Shown: one piece after another, positions 35,207 to 42,832 of the stretch
Numbering within the stretch: position 1 is the stretch's first letter
Layout of the letters: each line of letters begins with the position of its first letter
Origin: Actinospineispora eucalypti
GTDB lineage: Bacteria; Actinomycetota; Actinomycetes; Mycobacteriales; Pseudonocardiaceae
Direction: 5' to 3'
NCBI GenBank assembly: GCA_014208095.1
Contig: JACHMT010000001.1
Span: 372,001-436,000 of the forward strand
DNA: 64,000 nucleotides
Translations under genes and position numbers: made by a program
Notes under the pieces: generated by a model
What the model saw: the letters and a program-made list of their open reading frames with translations, nothing else
The model's database searches: none
What the model was told of the DNA's origin: nothing

Positions 35207-35886
35207 CGCTGGGCGGTCTGACCTGGCCGGACCTGGATCCGCCGGCCGAACGTACGCTGCTCGTTCCGGTCGGCTCGACGGAGCAGCACGGGCCGCACCT
35301 ACCGCTGGACACCGACACCCGGGTGGCCGAGGCGGTGGCGCACGGTGTGGCCGCACGGATGAACGCGCTGGTGGCGCCGGCGGTGGCGTTCGGCGCTTCC
35401 GGGGAGCACGAGGCGTTCCCCGGCACGGTGTCCGTCGGCACGCAGGCGCTGCGCGCGGTACTGGTGGAACTGGGCCGTTCCGCCGGGCGGTGGGCGCCGC
35501 GGCTGGTGTTCGTGAACGGGCACGGCGGGAACGTGGAAGCGCTGCGCGGTGCGGTCGGGCTGCTCCGGGCGGAGGGGCGGGACGCGCGCTGGTGGGGTTG
35601 CGCGCTGCCCCGCGACGCCGGCTTCGTCCAGGACGGGCACGCCGGCCGCACCGAGACGTCGTTGCTCCTGGCGATCGCCCCTGAACTGGTGAAACTGGAC
35701 AGCGCGGCGCCGGGCAACACCGTCCCTCTGGCCGAGTTGCTGCCCGCCATGCGCGCGCACGGGGTCCGCGCGGTCAGCGAGAACGGCGTGCTCGGCGACC
35801 CGACCGGCGCGAGTGCCTCCGAAGGCCGGGCCATGCTCGCCGCCCTGACCGACGCCTGCACTGCCACCCTCCACCGGTCTCCCTAG
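35203..35886 (+). CDS. mftE: Mycofactocin creatininase-type peptidase MftE
   Basis: This 227-residue metal-dependent amidohydrolase of the creatininase fold releases the Val-Tyr dipeptide from modified MftA. Metal ligands are visible in STEQHGPHLP, DTDTR, and VNGHGGNVEAL, with a later Glu in GRTETSLLL. GTG start overlapping the OYE 2 stop by 4 nt. Last gene of the mftABC-OYE-OYE-mftE run. Confidence 0.94.
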   Translation: MTLGGLTWPDLDPPAERTLLVPVGSTEQHGPHLPLDTDTRVAEAVAHGVAARMNALVAPAVAFGASGEHEAFPGTVSVGTQALRAVLVELGRSAGRWAPRLVFVNGHGGNVEALRGAVGLLRAEGRDARWWGCALPRDAGFVQDGHAGRTETSLLLAIAPELVKLDSAAPGNTVPLAELLPAMRAHGVRAVSENGVLGDPTGASASEGRAMLAALTDACTATLHRSP

Positions 35887-35908
35887 CCGGAGGGAGCCCT
35901 GTGTGGAG

Positions 35909-35944
35909 CGTAGGTTGACGCTTACGTAGGTGGACGCCTACGAT
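35909..35944 (+). promoter_or_regulatory. ArsR operator overlapping a leaderless promoter
   Basis: Two overlapping 18-bp dyads, CGTAGG-TTGACG-CTTACG (35909-35926) and CGTAGG-TGGACG-CCTACG (35925-35942), form a tandem operator. TTGACG (35915-35920) and TACGAT (35939-35944) with 18-bp spacing form the promoter. The start would fall at the GTG of arsR, so bound ArsR would block its own promoter. Confidence 0.7.
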
Positions 35945-35951
35945 TGGTCGA

Positions 35952-36308
35952 GTGCAGGCGGTGTTGGAGGCAGTGGTGGAGCCGCGTCGGCGGGAGATTC
36001 TGCGCCTGGTGAGGGTGCGGGAGGCGACCGCGGGGGCGATCGCCGCGCATTTCCCCGACGTGTCCCGGCCGACCGTGTCGCAACACCTGCGGGTGCTGCG
36101 CGACGCCGGGCTGTTGCACGAGCGGCGGGACGGCACCCGCCGGCTCTATCGCGTCCGAACCGAGGGGTTCACCGAGGCGCGCGCGTTCTTCGACGAGTTC
36201 TGGGACAGCCGGCTGCGGGCACTGAAGGCCGAGGCCGAGCGCGAACAACGGAGGCAGGATGCCAACCGAGAGCAGCGTGAGCGGAACGAGCATGGGCACC
36301 GAGACTGA
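35952..36308 (+). CDS. ArsR-family repressor
   Basis: This 118-residue winged-helix regulator is of the metal-free ArsR subtype often paired with AHSA1/SRPBCC genes. The DNA helix is ATAGAIAAHFPDVSRPTVSQ, followed by HLRVLRDAGLL. There is no CxC metal box. GTG start 7 nt after the -10 box, without a ribosome site, so probably leaderless. Overlaps the SRPBCC gene by 50 nt. Confidence 0.92.
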   Translation: MQAVLEAVVEPRRREILRLVRVREATAGAIAAHFPDVSRPTVSQHLRVLRDAGLLHERRDGTRRLYRVRTEGFTEARAFFDEFWDSRLRALKAEAEREQRRQDANREQRERNEHGHRD

Positions 36309-36717
36309 CGCCATCGTGCGGGAGATAGACATCGAAGCGTCCGCCGAGACGGTCTTCGAGTTCTTCGTCGACCCGGAGAAGATCACCCGGTGGCTGGCGG
36401 TCGAGGCCGACCTGGACCCGCGCCCCGGCGGCGTCTGTCACCAGGTGCACGAGGCCGCGACCGACTCTCACTTCCACATGCAGGGCCAGTTCCTCGAGGT
36501 CGACCCGCCGAAGCGCGTGGTGTTCAGCTGGGGGTTCACCGAGCCGGAGGTCGGTGTGCCGCCCGGCGCGAGCACCGTCGAGGTGACGCTCACGCCCACC
36601 GGTTCCGGTACCCGGGTGATGCTGGTGCACCGGGGCCTGCCGCCGGCCGCCGTCGGCGACCACTCCGGCGGCTGGACGACCATGCTGGACCGGCTGCGCC
36701 AGGCGGTGACTCCGTGA
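36259..36717 (+). CDS. AHSA1/SRPBCC-domain protein
   Basis: This 152-residue START-like protein has a hydrophobic ligand pocket (ASAETVFEFFVDPEKITRWL, PPKRVVFSWGF, GGWTTMLDRL). ATG 36259 has GGAGG 4-5 nt upstream within arsR; an internal ATG 36295 is less supported. Such proteins beside ArsR genes usually act in stress or toxic-compound responses, but ligands are unknown. Overlaps the DUF899 gene by 4 nt. Confidence 0.9.
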   Translation: MPTESSVSGTSMGTETDAIVREIDIEASAETVFEFFVDPEKITRWLAVEADLDPRPGGVCHQVHEAATDSHFHMQGQFLEVDPPKRVVFSWGFTEPEVGVPPGASTVEVTLTPTGSGTRVMLVHRGLPPAAVGDHSGGWTTMLDRLRQAVTP

Positions 36718-37469
36718 CCGATACCGAAGGTTCGCTTGCGGAACCGAGCATCAATACCGACTGGATGCACCAGCTGAAGAGCATCACCCTGCACGTGGAG
36801 GGTGACCCGCCGCCGATGTGGCCGGACGGGGCGAGCGAGGAGTACCGGGCCGCGCGGCGCAAGCTGGCCGAGGCCGAGATGGCGCTGCGCGACCAGGTGG
36901 AGGCGGTCGCCGCGCTGCGCCGCGCGCTGCCCGCCGGGGCGGTGCTGCCGGACTTCGTGCTCACCGGTGACGGGTCGGTGCGCCTTTCCGAGCTGTTCGG
37001 CGAGCATCGTGAGCTCGTGGTCTACCACCTGATGTTCCACCCGGACGACGCCGAACCCTGCCCGATGTGCTCCATGTGGGTGGACGGCTTCCACGGCGTG
37101 GCCAAGCACCTCACGCAGCGCGCGGCCGTTGCGGTGATCGCCAAGGCGCCGATCGACAAGCTGCGCGAGTACGGCGAGCGGCGCGGTTGGCAGGGCATCC
37201 GGCTGGTGTCCGCGCACGACTCGGACCTGCCGCGCGTGCTCGGGGTGGAGGGGTCGCGGGGCGGGCAGTTCCCGGCGGTCAGCGTGTTCGCCCGGGACGA
37301 CGACGAGGGTATACGACATGTATACACACAGTCGGCCGACTTCGGCGACGGCAGCGGACGCGGGATCGACCTGCTCTCCCCGGTGTGGCAGGTGTGGGAC
37401 CTGCTGCCGAGGGGCCGCGAGGACTGGCACCCGCACAACAGCTACGCGGTGAGTCCGTCGCGCGCCTGA
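36714..37469 (+). CDS. DUF899 thioredoxin-fold protein
   Basis: This 251-residue protein has the DUF899 (thioredoxin-like) domain: VLPDFVLTGDG, LVVYHLMFHPDD and the redox-like CPMCSMWVDGFHG, then SVFARDDDEGIRHVYTQ and a C-terminal DLLPRGR. Third gene of an arsR-SRPBCC-DUF899 operon, a combination repeated in many bacteria. The biochemical role is not known. GTG start, 4-nt overlap. Confidence 0.9.
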   Translation: MTDTEGSLAEPSINTDWMHQLKSITLHVEGDPPPMWPDGASEEYRAARRKLAEAEMALRDQVEAVAALRRALPAGAVLPDFVLTGDGSVRLSELFGEHRELVVYHLMFHPDDAEPCPMCSMWVDGFHGVAKHLTQRAAVAVIAKAPIDKLREYGERRGWQGIRLVSAHDSDLPRVLGVEGSRGGQFPAVSVFARDDDEGIRHVYTQSADFGDGSGRGIDLLSPVWQVWDLLPRGREDWHPHNSYAVSPSRA

Positions 37470-37482
37470 CCGGGCGCGCGAC
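37457..37482. terminator. Bidirectional terminator hairpin after DUF899
   Basis: A perfect 10-bp stem GTCGCGCGCC with a 6-nt loop covers the DUF899 stop codon and lies just before the convergent phosphatase-type gene. Confidence 0.65.
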
Positions 37483-37498
37483 CTGAGCGTGCGGCGGG

Positions 37499-38647
37499 TC
37501 AGCTCCGGACCTGCAGCAGCGGGATGTGCTGCTCGGCGGCGGTGAGCGAGCCGTGCTGGCCGGTCAGTGCGCTGATCAGCGGTTCGCCGTTGGTGCGGGT
37601 GACGGCGGTGGTGCCGCGCATGGCCACCACCACGTCACCGATGCGCGGGCGCATTGCGTCGGTGACCTCGCCGAACCAGCCGTCCGCGATGGCCTCCTCG
37701 CGGGTGCGCACCCAGGCGCGCTCGCCGAGGAGGCCGGTCCAGGTGGCGAGCACGTCGCCGGCGGCCCCCGGCTCGGCGTACACGTGCCGGGACCGGGGGT
37801 CGCCGCCGAGCATCCGCACGCCGTGCTGGAGTTCCGGCGTGGTGTCGGCGTCGATCTTGTCGGTGGGTGGCACGTGCACCATGCCGTGGTCGGCGGTGAT
37901 CGCCAGCAGGCCGTCCGGCGGCAGCGCCTCGGCGACCAGTGCGGCCACCCGGTCGATGATCCGCAGCTCCAGCCGCCAGGCCAGTGAGCCCGGTCCGTAC
38001 AGGTGGCCGAGCGCGTCCAGGTTGGCGTGGTAGCCGTAGCAGAACACCGGCGGTGGCGCGCTCAGCGCGGTGATCAGCTCGGCGGCCAGGTCGCCGAGCG
38101 CGTACACCCCTCGGTAGTCCGCGCCGCGCAATGTCGCCCTGGTCAGACCGCTGCCGGCGAACATCGCGGCGGACGCCACCCGCACGTCCACCCCCTGCTG
38201 GCGCGCCCGGCCCAGCGCGGTTTCCAGTGGTTGGACCTCTTCCGGGGGTAGGGACTTGCGCTGGTCGGCGGGCTTGCCGTCCACCTCGGTGGTCCACTTC
38301 AGCGAGTCCAGCAGTGGACCGTGCTCGACCGCGAAGCTGACCCCGAGGATCCCGTGCGCGCCCGGCGGAGCCCCGGTGCCCAGCGAGGCCAGGCTGACCG
38401 GCGTGCTCGACGGGAACCCCGCCGTCAGTGCGCCCGCGCCGGGCAGCGAGGAGAGGAACGGGGCGTCGGCGGCGTGCGCGGCGAGCAGCTCGGTGCCCAG
38501 CCCGTCCACCAGCAGCAGGCACACCCGGCCGGCGGGCTCGATGCCCAGCGGGTTCGCCTCGCCGCGCAGCGCGCCGATCAGCGAGGGAGTCACCTCCGCG
38601 AGCGAGCGCGACCCGTAGGCGGGCAGGACCGGAGCCGTGTCGACCAT
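37499..38647 (-). CDS. Alkaline-phosphatase-superfamily nucleotide pyrophosphatase/phosphodiesterase
   Basis: This 382-residue enzyme of the NPP type has LLLVDGLG (metal Asp, about residue 47), FPSSTPVSLASLGTG with the nucleophile Thr/Ser, GYHANLDALGHLYGP and ITADHGMVHVP. No signal peptide, so probably cytoplasmic. ATG 38647 was chosen; the longer frame upstream is antisense to the SDR. It interrupts the mycofactocin genes on the opposite strand, and its substrate is unknown. The 162 bp between it and the SDR shows no gene. Confidence 0.88.
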   Translation of the reverse strand: MVDTAPVLPAYGSRSLAEVTPSLIGALRGEANPLGIEPAGRVCLLLVDGLGTELLAAHAADAPFLSSLPGAGALTAGFPSSTPVSLASLGTGAPPGAHGILGVSFAVEHGPLLDSLKWTTEVDGKPADQRKSLPPEEVQPLETALGRARQQGVDVRVASAAMFAGSGLTRATLRGADYRGVYALGDLAAELITALSAPPPVFCYGYHANLDALGHLYGPGSLAWRLELRIIDRVAALVAEALPPDGLLAITADHGMVHVPPTDKIDADTTPELQHGVRMLGGDPRSRHVYAEPGAAGDVLATWTGLLGERAWVRTREEAIADGWFGEVTDAMRPRIGDVVVAMRGTTAVTRTNGEPLISALTGQHGSLTAAEQHIPLLQVRS

Positions 38648-38809
38648 GCCCCCAGCCTGGCACGACCCGCGCGCCGGCGCCCCCGGGTCTGGTCGGCGCC
38701 GTGTGTTTGGTCGGGCTGGCGTTGTGTGTTTGGCCGGGCTGGGGTGGTCGTGTCCTGCGTCGGGTTGTGTGGCCGCGCCCGGGGGTGGGTGGCGTGGCAC
38801 GATCGGCCG

Positions 38810-39586
38810 GTGAACAGGGTGGCGGTGGTGACCGGTGCGGCGCGCGGGATCGGCGCGGCCGTGGTGCGACGGCTGGCCGGCGACGGCTGGCGGGTGGTCG
38901 CCGTGGACGCTTGCGCCGACGACCCCGCCGTGGATTACCCGCTGGCCACCCCGGCCGACCTCGACGATGTGGCGCGGGCCGGCGAGGTTCTGCCCGTTGT
39001 CGCGGACGTGCGCGACCAGGCGGCGATCTGTGACGCGGTGCGTAAGGCGGTCGACCAGTTCGGCGGGTTGGACGCGGCGGTCGCGGCGGCGGCGGTCATG
39101 ACCGGCGGGCGGCCGCTCTGGGAGACCTCCGACGAGCAGTGGGACGTGCTCAACTCCGTCGGCCTTCGCGGCGTGTTGCACCTGGCCAGGGCGGCGGTGC
39201 CGGCGCTGTTGGAACGGCCGGCGCCGCGCAGCGGACGGTTCGTCGCGCTCGCCTCGGCCGCCGCACACCACGGGCTGTATCACCTGGCGCCGTACTGCGC
39301 GGTCAAGCACGGCGTGCTCGGGCTGGTCCGCGGGCTGGCGGCGGACCTGCGCGGCACCGGGGTGACCGCGACGGCGGTGTCTCCGGGTTCCACCGACACC
39401 GCGATGCTGGCCGCCACCGCCGCGCTGTACGACCTGGAATCGCCCGAGCGTTTCGGCGCCCAGCAACTGGTCGACCGCTTGCTCCAACCGGACGAGATCG
39501 CCGCGGCGGTCAGCTGGCTCTGCGGCCCCGAGTCCGGCGCCCTGACCGGCTCCGCCCTGATGGCCGACGGCGGGTTCGTAGGTTGA
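38810..39586 (+). CDS. Mycofactocin-coupled SDR-family oxidoreductase
   Basis: This 258-residue short-chain dehydrogenase has VVTGAARGIGAAVVRRL for NAD binding, the catalytic Ser in LASAAAHHG and YCAVK. The stretch DYPLATPADLDDV after strand 2 is an insertion typical of SDRs that hold NAD tightly and use mycofactocin as external electron acceptor. GTG start. It precedes mftF by about 80 bp. Alcohol substrate unknown. Confidence 0.88.
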   Translation: MNRVAVVTGAARGIGAAVVRRLAGDGWRVVAVDACADDPAVDYPLATPADLDDVARAGEVLPVVADVRDQAAICDAVRKAVDQFGGLDAAVAAAAVMTGGRPLWETSDEQWDVLNSVGLRGVLHLARAAVPALLERPAPRSGRFVALASAAAHHGLYHLAPYCAVKHGVLGLVRGLAADLRGTGVTATAVSPGSTDTAMLAATAALYDLESPERFGAQQLVDRLLQPDEIAAAVSWLCGPESGALTGSALMADGGFVG

Positions 39587-39668
39587 GCCCGGCCCGCACA
39601 CACCTTTTGGCGCCGGCACACGCTCTGAAGCTCATGGGCCAGCGCCGAAACGCGTGTGTGAGCCGGTG

Positions 39669-41516
39669 ATGGACGTGGCGGGGCGGTTGCCGGACGGGTT
39701 TCGGGTGCGGTTGGACCGGCGGGTTCGGTGGGTGAGTCGGCGCGCGTTGTTGGGTGGGTCGCCGTTGCGGCTGTTGCGGTTGGCGCCGGTGGCGCGGGGG
39801 TTGCTCGGTGCGGACGGCGCGCTGACCGTCACCGATGCGACGTCCGCCGCGTTGGCCCGCCGGCTGCTGGACGCCGGCGTGGCCCACCCGGCCGGTCTCG
39901 CCCCGGCACCGGCGGACCCGAACCCGGCGGACCCGAACCCGGCGGACCCGGACCCGGCGGACCCGAACCCGGCGGACCTGGACCGGACAGACTCGGACCC
40001 GGCGGAACCTGACCCGGCGGAACCGGACCCGGCGGACCTGGACCGGACGGACCCGAACCCGATGGACTCGAATCCGGCGGAACCCGATTCGGCGGAACCG
40101 GACCGGACGTCCCGGGACCCGGCGGACCCGGACCGGACGGACCTGAATCCCCGACTCGCCGTGCGCGAATCCGCGACTCGCCGTGCGCGAATCCGCGACT
40201 CACCGTGCACGAATCCGCGACTCGCCGTGCCTGAATCCGCGACTCACCGTGCGCGGATCCCCGACTCGCCGGGGGTGGGGGCGGTGACGGTGGTGGTGCC
40301 GGTGCGGGACCGGGGGGAGGGGGTGCGCCGGTTGGTTGCGGCGGTGCGGGCGACGGCGGCGGGGGTGGCCGAGGTGATTGTCGTGGATGACGGGTCGGTG
40401 GTGCCGGTTGTGGAGGCGGGCGCCCGGGTGATCCGGCACGGCACCTCGCTCGGGCCGGCGGCGGCGCGGAATACCGGGCTGGCCGCCGCGCGCACCGAGT
40501 TCGTGGCGTTCCTGGACTCGGACGTGACGCCCGAGCCCGGCTGGTTGGCGCCGCTGCTCGAGCTGTTCGCCGACCCTTCGGTGGCGCTCGCGGCGCCGCG
40601 CATCGTCGCGGGCCCCGACACCCGATACGGCTGGCTGGCGCGGTACGAGCAGACCCGGTCGGCGCTGGACCTGGGGCCGGAGCCGGGGCCGATCGTGCCG
40701 CTTTCCCGGATCGCCTACGTGCCCAGCGCGGCGATGGTGGTGCGCCGCCGGGCCCTCCACGACCGCGGGTTCGATCCCGAGCTCAGAGTGGCCGAGGACG
40801 TGGACCTGGTGCTGCGGTTGCACTCGGCCGGTTGGCGGATGCGCTACCAGCCGGCGGCCCGGGTGGCGCACCGGCATCGGGTCGCCCTCAAAGCGTGGTG
40901 GACCCGCAAGGCGTTCTACGGCACCGGCGCCGCCGCGCTGGCCATCCGCCACCCGGGTTCGGTGCCGCCGGCCGTGCTGGCGCCGTGGGCGGCCGGGGCG
41001 GCGGCGCTGCTGATCGCCCGCCAGGACCGGTACGGCGCGCTCGGCGCGGCCGCGCTCACCGGGCTGGCCGCGACGAAGCTGCGCCGCACGGCCGAGGGCA
41101 CCGACCGCCCGAACCTGCTCACCGCGTACCTGGTCGCGCGGGGCGTGGCCGGTGCGGCCGGCCAGGTGGCCGGGCTGCTCAACCGGCACTGGTGGCCGCT
41201 GACCGTGCTGGGATGCCTGGCCTCGAAACGGATCAGGCGCGCCGCACTGCTCGCCGCCCTCGCGGAGGGCGCGGTGGACTGGTACCGGCACCGGGGCGCG
41301 CTGGACCCGGTGCGCTACCTGCTCGCGCATCGCGCCGACGACCTGGGTTACGGGGCGGGGCTGTGGTGGGGCGCGTGGCGGCGCCGCACGGCGGCGCCGC
41401 TGCTGCCGGTGGTCACCGGGCCGGCCCGGAAATCAGGTCATCGCGACCAGCATGAGCGCGGTGCACAGGGCCATCGCCGCCTCGGTGAGCACCCCCGGCC
41501 GGGTGATGGCCAGTGA
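39669..41516 (+). CDS. mftF: Mycofactocin glycosyltransferase MftF with a large repeat insertion
   Basis: This family 2 glycosyltransferase adds glucose units to premycofactocin. The N-terminus (about 1-80, FRVRLDRRVRWVSRRALL) is the PqqD-like domain of MftF. The GT2 domain begins at about 203 (VTVVVPVRDRGEG) with VVDDGS, FLDSDVTPEPGW and AEDVDLVLRLHSAGWRMRY. The C-terminal third has membrane-like segments. Between the domains lie about 122 residues encoded by 16 fifteen-base units and six 22-base units, giving 615 residues against ~470 in relatives. ATG 39669 is given; GTG 39654 or 39666 are possible. The 3' end overlaps the convergent gene by 84 nt. Confidence 0.88.
   Translation: MDVAGRLPDGFRVRLDRRVRWVSRRALLGGSPLRLLRLAPVARGLLGADGALTVTDATSAALARRLLDAGVAHPAGLAPAPADPNPADPNPADPDPADPNPADLDRTDSDPAEPDPAEPDPADLDRTDPNPMDSNPAEPDSAEPDRTSRDPADPDRTDLNPRLAVRESATRRARIRDSPCTNPRLAVPESATHRARIPDSPGVGAVTVVVPVRDRGEGVRRLVAAVRATAAGVAEVIVVDDGSVVPVVEAGARVIRHGTSLGPAAARNTGLAAARTEFVAFLDSDVTPEPGWLAPLLELFADPSVALAAPRIVAGPDTRYGWLARYEQTRSALDLGPEPGPIVPLSRIAYVPSAAMVVRRRALHDRGFDPELRVAEDVDLVLRLHSAGWRMRYQPAARVAHRHRVALKAWWTRKAFYGTGAAALAIRHPGSVPPAVLAPWAAGAAALLIARQDRYGALGAAALTGLAATKLRRTAEGTDRPNLLTAYLVARGVAGAAGQVAGLLNRHWWPLTVLGCLASKRIRRAALLAALAEGAVDWYRHRGALDPVRYLLAHRADDLGYGAGLWWGAWRRRTAAPLLPVVTGPARKSGHRDQHERGAQGHRRLGEHPRPGDGQ
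39912..40151 (+). repeat. 15-bp coding minisatellite in mftF, 16 units
   Basis: Exactly 16 in-frame units of GCGGACCCGAACCCG and variants encode ADPNP, ADLDR, AEPDP and the like, an acidic Pro-rich spacer. Confidence 0.92.
40145..40276 (+). repeat. 22-bp repeat array (class 3) inside mftF, 6 units
   Basis: Six units of GAATCCGCGACTCGCCGTGC+GC follow the 15-bp array. As 22 is not a multiple of 3, each unit is read in the next frame and the peptide repeats every 66 bases. The six units together (132 bases) keep the downstream frame. Confidence 0.92.
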
Positions 41517-42023
41517 CCGCGTGACCGGCTCCCGCCTGGTCATCCCGAGCACCGCGGTGAACAGGAAGTACGCGGCCAGTGACCAGCACAGCACGTGCAG
41601 CGCGGTGTCCAGCGGGCCGGCCGGCCCGGTGCCGGGCAGCGCGGCGGCCAGTTCGGCGGAGTAACCGTGGTGATGCCCGGAGCCCGCGCTGGCCAGCAGC
41701 AACGCCGAGGGTTCGGCCGGAGCCGGGTGAGCCGGCAAAAGGCACATGACGATCATTGCCACCCCGCCGACCACGTGCGGGACCGGTCCGCCGCCGCAGC
41801 GCTCGCGGGCCGCCCGGTGCACCAGGGGCCACAGCGCGAGCAGCCCGAACCCGGCCGCCCACCACGGCCCGCTGGGCAGCACGGACACCGCCATCCAGGC
41901 CATGCCGAGGGCCATCAGGGTGCCCGGGGCGTCCCGGTGCGCCGCGCGGTACGCCCCGACGACGGCGAGCGCCCCGGCCAGTGCCACGCCCAACCAGCCC
42001 GCTACCAAAACCAGCCCCCTCAC
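41433..42023 (-). CDS. DUF5134 integral membrane protein
   Basis: This 196-residue protein has about five or six hydrophobic segments (VLVAGWLGVALAGALAVVGA, TLMALGMAWMAVSVL, VVGGVAMIVMCLL, LHVLCWSLAAYFLFTAVL, a last one near MALCTALMLVAMT). An HHH cluster in the middle (GSGHHHGYS) is typical of mycobacterial DUF5134 proteins and could bind metal. GTG start. No function known. Convergent with mftF. Confidence 0.75.
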   Translation of the reverse strand: MRGLVLVAGWLGVALAGALAVVGAYRAAHRDAPGTLMALGMAWMAVSVLPSGPWWAAGFGLLALWPLVHRAARERCGGGPVPHVVGGVAMIVMCLLPAHPAPAEPSALLLASAGSGHHHGYSAELAAALPGTGPAGPLDTALHVLCWSLAAYFLFTAVLGMTRREPVTRSLAITRPGVLTEAAMALCTALMLVAMT

Positions 42024-42205
42024 CGTCCACCTCGACGTTATGTGTCCGACCGTCCGGCATGTTGGTCCGAACGGGTGGAAATGCCCGGTCTCAACCAGCT
42101 CTCACAGACCGCGTCAGCGGCATGAGAAAGCGGTTTCCGCCGCGGCTGCGGAGGCACCGGCGTGTCGCGTCAGGAATCCGCGTGCTACCTGTGTTGTTAC
42201 TGGTT

Positions 42206-42238
42206 ATCGGGCCTTTCCCCGATCTTGCGAGGCCCGAT
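42206..42238. promoter_or_regulatory. Inverted repeat upstream of coxS
   Basis: ATCGGGCCT (42206-42214) and its exact inverse (42230-42238) have a 15-nt loop and lie ~70 nt before coxS. It may be an operator or a leader hairpin of the cox operon. The rest of the 286-bp gap holds promoter-like AT-richer DNA and no gene. Confidence 0.4.
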
Positions 42239-42309
42239 CAACCGGAGTTCCATGTGTTGGCTGCCACAAGTATGTGCGCGGCGAGTCAGTAAGTAGGGAG
42301 TAGAAACTC

Positions 42310-42825
42310 ATGGCACAGGTACGGGTCACCGTCGACGGTGTCGAGTACGCCGACGATGTCGAGCCGCGCATGCTGCTTGTCCAGTACTTGCGTGAACGCC
42401 TCGGAAAGACCGGCACGGTGGTCGGTTGCGACACCAGCAACTGCGGCGCCTGCACGGTCCATCTCAACGGCCAGAGTGTGAAGTCCTGCTCGGTGCTCGC
42501 GGTCCAGGCCGACGGCAGCGAGGTCACCACCATCGAGGGCCTGGCCCGGGACGGCCAGCTGCACCCGATGCAGCAGGCCTTCAACGACAACCACGCGCTG
42601 CAGTGCGGCTACTGCACCCCGGGCATGATCATGCAGTCGATCGACCTGCTCGGCGACAACCCCGACCCGAGCGAGGAGGAGGTGCGCCACGGCCTGGAGG
42701 GCAACCTCTGCCGGTGCACCGGTTACCAGAACATCGTGCGAGCCGTCCGTGACGCGGCGCAGAAGATGAAGCCGGGCGCGCAGGCCACCCCGGACAGCGC
42801 CCCGGCCTCGGTGGCGGGGGGCTAG
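42310..42825 (+). CDS. coxS: Mo-hydroxylase 2Fe-2S subunit (CoxS-like)
   Basis: This 171-residue iron-sulphur subunit passes electrons from the Mo site to FAD. The plant-type ferredoxin cluster is in [14 protein letters not shown] plus a later Cys (SCSVLAV). The second cluster is in [10 protein letters not shown] and [11 protein letters not shown] start with TAGGGAGT about 9 nt upstream. First gene of coxS-coxL-coxM-coxG, 7 nt before coxL. Confidence 0.93.
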   Translation: MAQVRVTVDGVEYADDVEPRMLLVQYLRERLGKTGTVVGCDTSNCGACTVHLNGQSVKSCSVLAVQADGSEVTTIEGLARDGQLHPMQQAFNDNHALQCGYCTPGMIMQSIDLLGDNPDPSEEEVRHGLEGNLCRCTGYQNIVRAVRDAAQKMKPGAQATPDSAPASVAGG

Positions 42826-42832
42826 CGAAACC

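Noticed and set aside
39587..39668. Imperfect CACACAC/GTGTGTG inverted repeat between the SDR and mftF
   Set aside because: The arms match only with gaps and mismatches over ~20 bp. Too weak to call a terminator.
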